From CAYSXY01 sp964435165 (lineage in GTDB: Bacteria; Pseudomonadota; Alphaproteobacteria; Rickettsiales; RI-342), in assembly GCA_964435165.1 (NCBI GenBank), contig CAYSXY010000032.1:1-23165 (forward strand): DNA of 23,165 nt. The letters are read 5' to 3'. The notes beneath the pieces are model-generated. The model saw nothing but the letters and a program-made list of their open reading frames with translations, was not told where the DNA came from and searched no databases. Positions 6,105 to 12,755 of the stretch are shown in pieces. The translations under genes were made by a program, and so were the position numbers. Numbering within the stretch: position 1 is the stretch's first letter; each line of letters begins with the position of its first letter.

Positions 6105-7868
6105 TTATTTGCTGCGCTCGACAGGCTCGGTTTGTGTCTCGGGTGTTTCGGCAGCAGTAAACGTCGTTCCCGGCACAACATGTTCAAATAAAGACTCCGC
6201 TAAGCTCTTACCGCCACCTCCTTTAGAGGAGACGGGTTTTGGCTTTGGTGCTGGTGCATCGGGTATATCTGCGTTTCCGCCATCTTTAATACGTTTTTCA
6301 TTTGCATCAAGCTTTCCATCTCCGTCTAGGTCTCCATCTACAAACACCACTTCCACATCTTCACCTAGGGTCGTTGTTGTATGTATATCATCATACCCAA
6401 ACCCATCATTGAGTGTAACGCCGCGCCCTGTTCTTGAATCAGCGCTATCATTGTCTCCCACCTGTCTCTCAGGACTATCGACATCCGTATATTCATATCT
6501 CAGTTCTACATCATCACTCAACGTAGATGATGTCGTATATTCCGGCACCTCTTCTATCGAGATATCCACATCCACTTCAGGCGCTTCTACGACAATTCCG
6601 AGATGTTCTTCACGCCCCTCGCCTAACGTTTCTTCCAATGCTTCCCTCATTTGCTGCGGCGTCACATCAAGCTTTAAGAGTAGCTCTCTTACCTCTTCTG
6701 TTCCTTGTGTACCACCATCAATATCCTCAAGTATCACCTGTATTTCGTTGTTAGCATTGCCTGCCACCAAACGGTCCGCATCTGGATGGTCTTCTATAAT
6801 GTCCGTGGTGATGACCAATTTACCCTTTTCGTTTTTCGTCATTGTGATGGTGAGTGTTGCGTCTTCTTCCACACCTTCATCGAGCATTGCTAATGTCGTT
6901 AGCACCTCTTCGCCTGGCTCAATTTCCATGACATAGACAGGCGGCGCATCGGCTTCTACCTGTTCGCCATCAACCAAGACTTCATAGGTGAATAATTCCA
7001 CATCACAGTGTAGCAGCGTAGCATCTGTGATTTCCTCACCCTGATCCGTATCGGCGTCTGCTGTTGCTGTGGTGGAGCCATCGTCATCACCGCCGCCATC
7101 ATTATCACCAGTAGCATTGGCATCTGCGTTGGACGCATTTGGATCTGGCGTTGCCGATGCTGTTGGTTCCCCGGCTTCCGTCTCTGGCCCGTCTTCGCCC
7201 GCTTCGTTATTGCGCCTGCGTTGTGCTTGCCAGTTCCGCCACATTTCGTGAATTTCGGTGCCCACTTCGTACAGTGTCATCGCATTTTGCATCATGCGCA
7301 AAATTTGGCCAGGCGGAAACCCGGTTAATTTGTGCATAGCGAAGCCGCCTTCCAGCATCAATTTAAGATCGATACCCTCTTCCGGGTCACGCAAACGCTG
7401 CTCTGCCGCTGCATCCACACTGCCTTTTTCTTCGGCTTTCTCTTCAGTAAATGAGAAGCCTTTACGGTAAGTGCCTTCGGCCACGGCAGTGAGGAAACGG
7501 TCATATTCGCCAAACTCTTCCTCATCAACTATAGCAGGTAATTCAAACCCAAGCTGCCGATAAATTTCTTCGACCTTCTCGCGCTTCGTCAGTTCAAGAC
7601 CATCTTCTTCACGCTCTTCTTCCAAGCTCGTGACGGCCGCATTGACGCGTTCTATGCTTACGCCACCCGTTGTCGCCAACTCAGCCAAGGTGTCGGTATC
7701 TGTGTCGCGAATATAATCAAAAAAGTTCTTGGCCTGATCACGATGCTGAATATCAATGGTGATGATGCCATTTTGTTTATAGGCCATCACGCCCGGCATT
7801 GGCTGACCATCAGCGCCAATCATAATTGCTTGTTGTCCGTCTTCTAAACTACCAAGATCATTGGACAT
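6105..7868 (-). CDS. Large acidic protein with an EF-hand loop, function unknown
   Basis: Not recognised. A 587-residue protein without signal peptide or membrane segment; by hand count about 137 residues (23%) are Asp or Glu. Residues 1-215 look folded and mostly helical, with several Glu-rich stretches (about 82-125). Residues about 220-285 are a low-complexity Asp/Asn/Ala/Gly/Thr linker. Residues 285-480 contain beta-like segments with acidic loops (YEVLVDGEQVE, LTITMTKNEKGKLVITTD). At 513-524 a perfect 12-residue EF-hand loop, DLDGDGKLDANE, suggests one calcium site. A Pro/Lys and Gly-rich tail follows. The ribosome binding site is fair (AGAGAGA before the ATG). It sits between trmJ and rpsD, which I recall as neighbours in several alphaproteobacteria, so it may be a lineage-specific insertion. 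Parts of the 3' half are AT-richer than flanking genes. It could be a calcium-binding, surface-exported or intrinsically disordered scaffold protein; this is open. Confidence 0.75.
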   Translation of the reverse strand: MSNDLGSLEDGQQAIMIGADGQPMPGVMAYKQNGIITIDIQHRDQAKNFFDYIRDTDTDTLAELATTGGVSIERVNAAVTSLEEEREEDGLELTKREKVEEIYRQLGFELPAIVDEEEFGEYDRFLTAVAEGTYRKGFSFTEEKAEEKGSVDAAAEQRLRDPEEGIDLKLMLEGGFAMHKLTGFPPGQILRMMQNAMTLYEVGTEIHEMWRNWQAQRRRNNEAGEDGPETEAGEPTASATPDPNASNADANATGDNDGGGDDDGSTTATADADTDQGEEITDATLLHCDVELFTYEVLVDGEQVEADAPPVYVMEIEPGEEVLTTLAMLDEGVEEDATLTITMTKNEKGKLVITTDIIEDHPDADRLVAGNANNEIQVILEDIDGGTQGTEEVRELLLKLDVTPQQMREALEETLGEGREEHLGIVVEAPEVDVDISIEEVPEYTTSSTLSDDVELRYEYTDVDSPERQVGDNDSADSRTGRGVTLNDGFGYDDIHTTTTLGEDVEVVFVDGDLDGDGKLDANEKRIKDGGNADIPDAPAPKPKPVSSKGGGGKSLAESLFEHVVPGTTFTAAETPETQTEPVERSK

Positions 7869-7931
7869 AATTTCTCTCTTGCCTTTGTTTATCTTAAATT
7901 ACGGCATAGTAAGTGTACCACGCAACTATGA

Positions 7932-7949
7932 CCAAATCATGACATTTGG
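7932..7949. promoter_or_regulatory. Inverted repeat upstream of the acidic-protein gene
   Basis: CCAAAT (7932-7937) and ATTTGG (7944-7949) flank the 6-base spacer CATGAC, about 65-80 bases upstream of the acidic-protein ATG. It could be an operator. Read on the plus strand it is followed by CGGTTTTT like an intrinsic terminator, but no plus-strand gene precedes it. Confidence 0.3.
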
Positions 7950-7984
7950 CGGTTTTTCTGTTTATTTGTGTGGCTTTTAGCGTT

Positions 7985-8049
7985 TGTTCCCGTGCTCGCA
8001 TATAGAACACGGCTCAGGCTAGCTCGGCCTGCTGCCTTCGCACACCACA
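7985..8049. other. Structured intergenic segment after the TrmJ gene
   Basis: On the minus strand CCGTGTTC and GAGCACGG (7990-8012 in window coordinates) pair over 8 bp with one G-U pair around a 7-base loop. Next to it, CAGGC and GCCTG (about 8015-8031) form another short stem. No T-run follows, so it is a poor intrinsic terminator. A small-RNA role is possible but unsupported. Confidence 0.3.
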
Positions 8050-8051
8050 GT

Positions 8052-8819
8052 TCAGCCGTCAGCGTGCCTCGTTAACGCTGTGATGATGCCGCGCCAGGTT
8101 TGTACTTCCTGCTCGGTGAATTCGGCGCGCTGCAGCATGTTCAGGATGTTACGCCGCATTCGCGGCTTTTTCTCTTCCGTTTTCCAAAAACGGGCAGCAT
8201 CCAACTCGCGTTCCAGATGGTCATAGAGGGCGAGTAAGGCCTCTTTGGGTGCAATCTCTGCTACGTCCTGCTCAATGGGCTGTTCCTGTTGTGAAGCCGA
8301 CCATTGCTGTCGCCATTCATGGCAGATAATGCCCACACATTGGGCCAGATTCAGGGATGGAAAGTCAGGATTGACAGGCGCGCTGATGACCTGATCGCAC
8401 AGAGTCACTTCGTCATTCTCCAGCCCTGCCCGCTCCGGGCCAAAGACAATAGCTACGCGCTGTCCTGTGCTTATGTGCGGCGTGATCTGCATCACGCCAT
8501 CGCGCACATCATGCCACGGCTTGTTCATGCGGCGTGAGCGTGCGGTGGTGGCGATGGCCAGCTGACAGTCGCCTATTGCCTCGCGCAAGGTTGGGGACAC
8601 CGTCGCTTTTTCGAGAATCGACTCTGCCCCTGCTGCCATGGCCACGGCCTTAGACCAGTTTTCACCTTCCGGCAGCTTGCCCGGCCAGCCGGGCCAGCCA
8701 TCACGCGGGGCCACCAGCCGCAACTCGCTCAGTCCAAAATTGGCCATGACGCGCGCTGCCGCGCCGATATTCTCTCCCAGTTGGGGGCGGGTGAGGATGA
8801 TGATGGGATGTCTGGTCAT
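8052..8819 (-). CDS. tRNA 2'-O-methyltransferase, TrmJ/SpoU family
   Basis: A 255-residue SPOUT-fold enzyme that transfers methyl from SAM to a ribose 2'-OH, in TrmJ at tRNA position 32. The three SpoU motifs are present: motif 1 N17-x-G-x5 region with R23 (ENIGAAARVMANFG), motif 2 at 123-135 (AIVFGPERAGLEN), motif 3 at 154-161 (PSLNLAQC), which form the knotted SAM site. A charged C-terminal helical extension (about 195-255) is typical of TrmJ rather than TrmL. The length is normal. No Shine-Dalgarno sequence precedes the ATG; instead a short hairpin lies 4 bases upstream. The family assignment is strong; the exact target nucleotide is inferred. Confidence 0.88.
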   Translation of the reverse strand: MTRHPIIILTRPQLGENIGAAARVMANFGLSELRLVAPRDGWPGWPGKLPEGENWSKAVAMAAGAESILEKATVSPTLREAIGDCQLAIATTARSRRMNKPWHDVRDGVMQITPHISTGQRVAIVFGPERAGLENDEVTLCDQVISAPVNPDFPSLNLAQCVGIICHEWRQQWSASQQEQPIEQDVAEIAPKEALLALYDHLERELDAARFWKTEEKKPRMRRNILNMLQRAEFTEQEVQTWRGIITALTRHADG

Positions 8820-8822
8820 TGT

Positions 8823-8837
8823 GTAACGCTTCGTTAC
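8823..8837. promoter_or_regulatory. Short hairpin abutting the TrmJ start
   Basis: GTAACG (8823-8828) and CGTTAC (8832-8837) form a perfect 6-bp stem with a 3-base loop, ending about 3 bases before the minus-strand ATG. It occupies the place of a ribosome binding site, so it may act as an operator or limit translation; this is inference. Confidence 0.3.
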
Positions 8838-8920
8838 CTATATCTTTGCGCGATAGATATGAAGAGGCACGGCGAACCAGCTTCCTCGCCTACTGAACCG
8901 TATGCCACATATGTGAAATG

Positions 8921-8964
8921 GATCCCGGATAACCTCGCCTGCTGACTCGGTTTCCGGGATGACG
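8921..8964. repeat. Interspersed hairpin repeat, copy 1
   Basis: ATCCCGGATAACC (8922-8934) pairs with GGTTTCCGGGAT (8949-8960), a 12-bp stem with one bulge, ending in GATGAC. It is one unit of the GTCAT/ATCT hairpin family found in later gaps. It lies between cimA and trmJ, 22 bases downstream of cimA. The palindrome CACATATGTG at 8906-8915 is adjacent. Confidence 0.6.
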
Positions 8965-8985
8965 ATATATATTCAGGCACTCTAA

Positions 8986-10608
8986 TCACACAATCACCTT
9001 AGCGCGCTGGCCGCTGGAATAGAGCTTGTAGGCAATACTCTCCTGCAACGCCTTGAAGGACGCATCAATCACATTGCCGGAGACGCCAATCGTGGTCCAG
9101 CTTTTGCCGTCGCTATCATGGCTTTCAATGGTCACGCGGGTGATGGCGCCGGTGGCATCTTCGGGCGTGAGAATACGCACTTTATAGTCGGTCAGCACCA
9201 TGTCGCGCACTTCCGGATAGGCCTGTACTAACGCGCGGCGCATGGCCTGGTCGAGCGCATTGACCGGCCCGTTTCCTTCGGCCACGGTCATAATCACCTC
9301 ACTGCCCAGGCGGATTTTAATGGTCGCCTCAGCCATGGTGATGAGATCGCGATTCGCATCATAGCGGCGCTCATCAATCACCCGGTAACTAAGCAGTTCA
9401 AAATAGTCAGGGATGGCGTGGGGCTTGAGCGTGCGGCGCACCAGCATCTCAAAACTGGCATCGGCGCTGTCATAGGCATAGCCATCTGCCTCACGTGCTT
9501 TGAGCACTTCCACCAGTTTATCAATGCGCTTATCATCGGGCGTGATGTTTTGAATATCCAGTTCTTTGAGCCGCGCCAGCACGTTGGAGCGTCCGGCTTT
9601 GTCTGAGACTAAAATGCTGCGCTGGTTGCCGACTTTCTCCGGCGGGATATGCTCATAAGTCGCACTGTTGCGCGCCATAGCCGAGACATGTAACCCGCCT
9701 TTGTGAGCAAAAGCGGCTGCGCCAACATAAGGCGCATGAACATCCGGCGCACGGTTGAGACGATCATCCAGCAGGCGCGAGAGGCGTGTGAGGCCGGTGA
9801 GATTGTCACTGGATACACCGGTTTTGTAGCCCATTTTGAGCATAAGCGAGGGGATGATCGATACCAGATCGGCATTACCGCAGCGCTCCCCCACACCATT
9901 GATGGTGCCCTGAATTTGCCGCACCCCAGCGCGCACCGCCGCCAGTGAATTGGCCACGGCGTTGCCGGTATCATTATGACAATGAATACCCAACTGCTCG
10001 CCGGGGATATGCTCGGTCACTTCGTGGACAATGCGCTCAATATCCTCCGGCAGCGTGCCGCCATTGGTATCACACAGGATGATCCACCGCGCACCGGCAT
10101 CATGCGCTGCTTTGATGCAACTCAGTGCATATTCCTTGCGTGCTTTATATCCATCAAAAAAATGCTCGGCATCGAACATCGCCTCTTTGCCTTTGGCGAC
10201 AATCAGGGCGATGCTGTCGCGAATCATAGCGAGGTTCTCATCCGGCGAGAGTTCCAAGGCTTCCGTCACCTGAAAGTCCCAGCTTTTGCCAACAAGGCAG
10301 ATGCTCTTGGCATCACTATTGAGCAATGCGGCCAGGCCGGGGTCATTTTCGGCGCTGTGTCCGGCGCGGCGCGTCATGCCAAAGGCGGTGATGGTGGCGT
10401 GTGACATCACTGGCAGGTCAGCGAAAAATGCATCATCGACGCTGTTAGCTCCGGGCCAGCCGCCCTCGACATAATCAATGCCGAATGCATCAAGTGCCTC
10501 GGCAATGGCGGTTTTGTCGGTGGCGCTGAAATCCACGCCACGCGCCTGTGCCCCGTCGCGCAGGGTGGAGTCATAAAGGGTGATATAGTTTGAATCTGTC
10601 ATTATCAT
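8986..10608 (-). CDS. cimA: (R)-citramalate synthase
   Basis: A 540-residue enzyme that condenses pyruvate and acetyl-CoA to (R)-citramalate, the first step of the threonine-independent isoleucine route. The HMGL-like TIM barrel (about residues 8-280) begins TLYDSTLRDGAQARG, with the catalytic R17-D18 pair, and contains the metal-binding GIHCHNDTGNA motif. The KGGLHVSA motif lies near residue 310. The C-terminal part (about 390-535) is the LeuA-type dimer domain, which in this family binds the feedback inhibitor isoleucine. Length and motifs fit the long citramalate synthase type rather than 2-isopropylmalate synthase. The start is ATG at 10608; an in-frame ATG two codons later is equally possible. 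It stands alone, bounded on both sides by hairpin repeats, with no ilv or leu genes nearby. Confidence 0.93.
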   Translation of the reverse strand: MIMTDSNYITLYDSTLRDGAQARGVDFSATDKTAIAEALDAFGIDYVEGGWPGANSVDDAFFADLPVMSHATITAFGMTRRAGHSAENDPGLAALLNSDAKSICLVGKSWDFQVTEALELSPDENLAMIRDSIALIVAKGKEAMFDAEHFFDGYKARKEYALSCIKAAHDAGARWIILCDTNGGTLPEDIERIVHEVTEHIPGEQLGIHCHNDTGNAVANSLAAVRAGVRQIQGTINGVGERCGNADLVSIIPSLMLKMGYKTGVSSDNLTGLTRLSRLLDDRLNRAPDVHAPYVGAAAFAHKGGLHVSAMARNSATYEHIPPEKVGNQRSILVSDKAGRSNVLARLKELDIQNITPDDKRIDKLVEVLKAREADGYAYDSADASFEMLVRRTLKPHAIPDYFELLSYRVIDERRYDANRDLITMAEATIKIRLGSEVIMTVAEGNGPVNALDQAMRRALVQAYPEVRDMVLTDYKVRILTPEDATGAITRVTIESHDSDGKSWTTIGVSGNVIDASFKALQESIAYKLYSSGQRAKVIV

Positions 10609-10624
10609 TTCTTATTGAATCAAT

Positions 10625-10686
10625 GGATTACCGGCTCAAGATTCGCGTACTGCGTTCCGTGCAGGCTCATCTCATCCGGTCATGAC
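10625..10686. repeat. Interspersed hairpin repeat, copy 2 (diverged)
   Basis: GATTACCGG (10626-10634) is paired with CCGGTCATGAC (10676-10686), about 8 bp with one mismatch and a long loop. It has the family ends, GGAT on one side and ATGAC on the other, upstream of cimA. It is degenerate and could be chance on its own. Confidence 0.4.
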
Positions 10687-10690
10687 ATAA

Positions 10691-10992
10691 CTACACAGTA
10701 AGCCGAAGCATTTCATCGTATAAATCGCGCCACTGGGGATTTTCTTTCTCAATTAATGCTATTTTCCATGCTCGCTGATAGAATTTCAGCCGTTTTTCAC
10801 GTTTGATTGCATTTTCAGCCGTTCATGTGTTTCAAACCACACAAGTTTTGTGAGATTATATTTTGCCGTGAATCCCGGCATCACTTTGTTTTCGTGCTGC
10901 CAGATGCGCTGCGTGAGGTTGGAGGTAACGCCAATATATAGTGTGCCGCGTTTTTTATTCGTGACGATGTAGACACAATATTGTTTGTCCAT
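10691..10992 (-). pseudogene. GIY-YIG nuclease-like gene, frameshifted
   Basis: The first frame gives a small GIY-YIG domain protein (YCVYIVTNKKRGTLYIGVTS) that runs into a stop after 68 residues. Shifting frame near 10817-10822 restores the expected C-terminus of this family, AENAIKREKRLKFYQRAW, then ENPQWRDLYDEM, ending at the TAG at 10691-10693. The span is 302 bases, one short of a whole number of codons, so a single-base loss explains it. The intact protein would be about 100 residues, the normal size of these stand-alone GIY-YIG proteins, whose role is uncertain. A good ribosome binding site (GGGAGA) precedes the ATG at 10992. A sequencing error would give the same picture. It lies among hairpin repeats between cimA and cysS. 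Confidence 0.85.
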
Positions 10993-11006
10993 GGGGGTCT
11001 CCCGAT

Positions 11007-11032
11007 GTCATCCTGTGCTTCAAATGGATGAT
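11007..11032. repeat. Interspersed hairpin repeat, short copy
   Basis: TCATCC (11008-11013) pairs with GGATGA (11026-11031) over 6 bp, with the family GTCAT end. It is a weak copy, 15 bases upstream of the GIY-YIG start. Confidence 0.3.
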
Positions 11033-11044
11033 TCGCCTTTTACC

Positions 11045-11128
11045 AGATCCTGCGGTCGCACTGCGTTTGCCGCAGGATGACGAAAAATAACTATGACTCG
11101 TCATTCTGCGACGTGATCGCAGAATCTT
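11045..11128. repeat. Paired interspersed hairpin repeats, copies 3 and 4
   Basis: Two perfect 9-bp stems lie side by side: ATCCTGCGG (11047-11055) with CCGCAGGAT (11070-11078), and ATTCTGCGA (11103-11111) with TCGCAGAAT (11117-11125). The GATGAC end of the first faces the GTCAT end of the second, so the outer ends are AGAT and ATCTT. This is the opposite pairing to the copies at 14.2 and 20.8 kb. It lies just downstream of cysS. Confidence 0.7.
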
Positions 11129-11133
11129 ACGTA

Positions 11134-12609
11134 CTAGACAAGACGCTCCAACTCATAGCCCGGCGCGTCGCGGATGTCTTTAATGCGGTAGCCTTTGGCT
11201 TCAATTTGCCCGCGAAGGCGGTCGGCTTCGTCGAAGTTTTTGGCTTTTTTGGCGGCGATGCGTTGGTTGGCAAGGGTTTCAATGGTTTCGTCGATGTTGG
11301 TGCGGCCGAACCATTGGTCTGGAGATTGTTGGAGAATACCTAATATACTCCCAATAACTAAAGCTACTCCGTATTTTCCAGCACATTCTGCTTCTCTATA
11401 CGTCATATTATTATAGGACCTGTTGTATCTGGCTTCTTTTAATAAGACTATTAATTCTGAAATTGTGCTTGATGAATTCATATCATTATAAATCTCTAAA
11501 TCATTAAGGAGCCCATTTCCGATATTTTCATCCCAGAACTCCCTAGCCTCGCGCAAATCTTCTATAGGTTGTGAAATAATGCCTAATTTTTTTAACTCAT
11601 CTAAATAACCATACATCTTATCCAACATCTTCTTCGCATCACTGACCTTTTTTTCATTCCAGTCGAGCGGCTCGTTATATTTGGTCATGAGGAGGACGAG
11701 GCGGATGACTTCGCCGGGGATGCCTTGCTCAAGCAGCTCTCGCACGGTGATGAAATTGCCGAGCGATTTAGACATCTTCTCGCCATTCACCGTCACGAAG
11801 CCATTATGCACCCATGTTCTGGCAAATTTGGCATTGCTTGACTCACAGCCGCAGAGGCTTTGGGCAATTTCATTTTCATGGTGGGGGAATTTCAGGTCCG
11901 CACCGCCGCCATGAATATCAAAGGTCTCACCAAGATATTTGGTACTCATAGCTGAGCATTCAATGTGCCAGCCGGGCCGCCCCACACCCCAAGGGCTGTC
12001 GAATTTGGAGGATGCATCATCTTCTTCATCGGCAGGCTTCCACAGCACAAAATCTTCCGGGCTGCGCTTGTAATCCTCCACCGCCACCCGCGCACCGGCT
12101 TGCAATTCATCGATCTTTTTGCCGGATAGCTGCCCATATGCCAGCCCCTGCTGCATGGCCCCCGGCACATCAAACAACACATGGCCAGCCGCTTCATAGG
12201 CGCAGCCGCGAGCAATCAGCCGTTTGATCATCGCAATCATCTCAGCAATATGCTCAGTCGCGCGCGGCTCAATGTCTGGTGGCAGGCAATTGAGCGCTTC
12301 CATATCCGCATGGAAGAAATCGGTAATCTCAGTCGTCAGCGCCTGAATGGTAATGCCGCGCTCTTTAGCGGCTTTGTTAATTTTATCGTCGACATCGGTG
12401 ATGTTGCGGGCATAGGTGACATGCTCCTCACCATAGAGATGGCGCAGCAGGCGATAGAGCACGTCATACACCACGACAGCCCGGGCATTGCCAATATGCG
12501 GGCGGTCATAGACCGTTGGCCCGCAAACATACATGCGGACGTTGGTTTCATCCTCGGGGATGAACTCTTCAACAGTGCGGGTGAGTGTATTGTGGAGTTT
12601 TAATGTCAT
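11134..12609 (-). CDS. cysS: Cysteinyl-tRNA synthetase
   Basis: A 491-residue class I aminoacyl-tRNA synthetase charging tRNA-Cys. Signature 1 is PHIGN (HIGN at 38-41) and signature 2 KMSKS at 278-282. Zinc ligands fit C29 (YVCGPTVY), the Cys in WHIECSAM, and His/Glu in FPHHENE. A DALR-type helical domain and a short C-terminal domain follow. Length is normal. Residues about 323-423 are encoded by a block (11341-11640) with about 33% GC by hand count, against about 60% in the next 60 bases sampled (11161-11220), so this part may have come from another lineage by recombination. The reading frame is intact across the block. No strong ribosome binding site precedes the ATG. gltX lies upstream on the same strand after 146 bases. 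Confidence 0.97.
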   Translation of the reverse strand: MTLKLHNTLTRTVEEFIPEDETNVRMYVCGPTVYDRPHIGNARAVVVYDVLYRLLRHLYGEEHVTYARNITDVDDKINKAAKERGITIQALTTEITDFFHADMEALNCLPPDIEPRATEHIAEMIAMIKRLIARGCAYEAAGHVLFDVPGAMQQGLAYGQLSGKKIDELQAGARVAVEDYKRSPEDFVLWKPADEEDDASSKFDSPWGVGRPGWHIECSAMSTKYLGETFDIHGGGADLKFPHHENEIAQSLCGCESSNAKFARTWVHNGFVTVNGEKMSKSLGNFITVRELLEQGIPGEVIRLVLLMTKYNEPLDWNEKKVSDAKKMLDKMYGYLDELKKLGIISQPIEDLREAREFWDENIGNGLLNDLEIYNDMNSSSTISELIVLLKEARYNRSYNNMTYREAECAGKYGVALVIGSILGILQQSPDQWFGRTNIDETIETLANQRIAAKKAKNFDEADRLRGQIEAKGYRIKDIRDAPGYELERLV

Positions 12610-12669
12610 TCAAAGCCAATTCTATCATCGTCAATCTGGTTTATTTCCGTACTTTCATCTTATGAAAAT

Positions 12670-12732
12670 GTCACCCGCCGATTGAATCGGTGAGCCTATC
12701 ATTGGATTCGCCGGTCAAGCCAGCGAATGACA
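12670..12732. repeat. Interspersed hairpin repeats between gltX and cysS
   Basis: CCGATT-G-AATCGG (12678-12690) is a perfect small hairpin that follows GTCAC. ATTCGC (12706-12711) and GCGAAT (12723-12728), followed by GACA, form a second stem with the family end ATGACA. Both are shorter than copies elsewhere and partly degenerate. Confidence 0.5.
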
Positions 12733-12755
12733 CTGCCGCGGAATAAGAATGAATC

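Noticed and set aside
5899..6936. 345-residue plus-strand ORF, Ser/Thr/Pro-rich
   Set aside because: It is antisense to the acidic-protein gene. Its Ser-rich product follows from reading Asp/Glu-rich codons backwards, it has no domain, and its start lies in the rpsD leader.
7985..8049. Resemblance to the small SRP (4.5S) RNA on the minus strand (GAAGGCAGCAGGCC)
   Set aside because: The conserved GGAAGCAGCC block and the matching CAGGTCC arm before a GGAA loop are not there, and the stem cannot be folded as helix 8.
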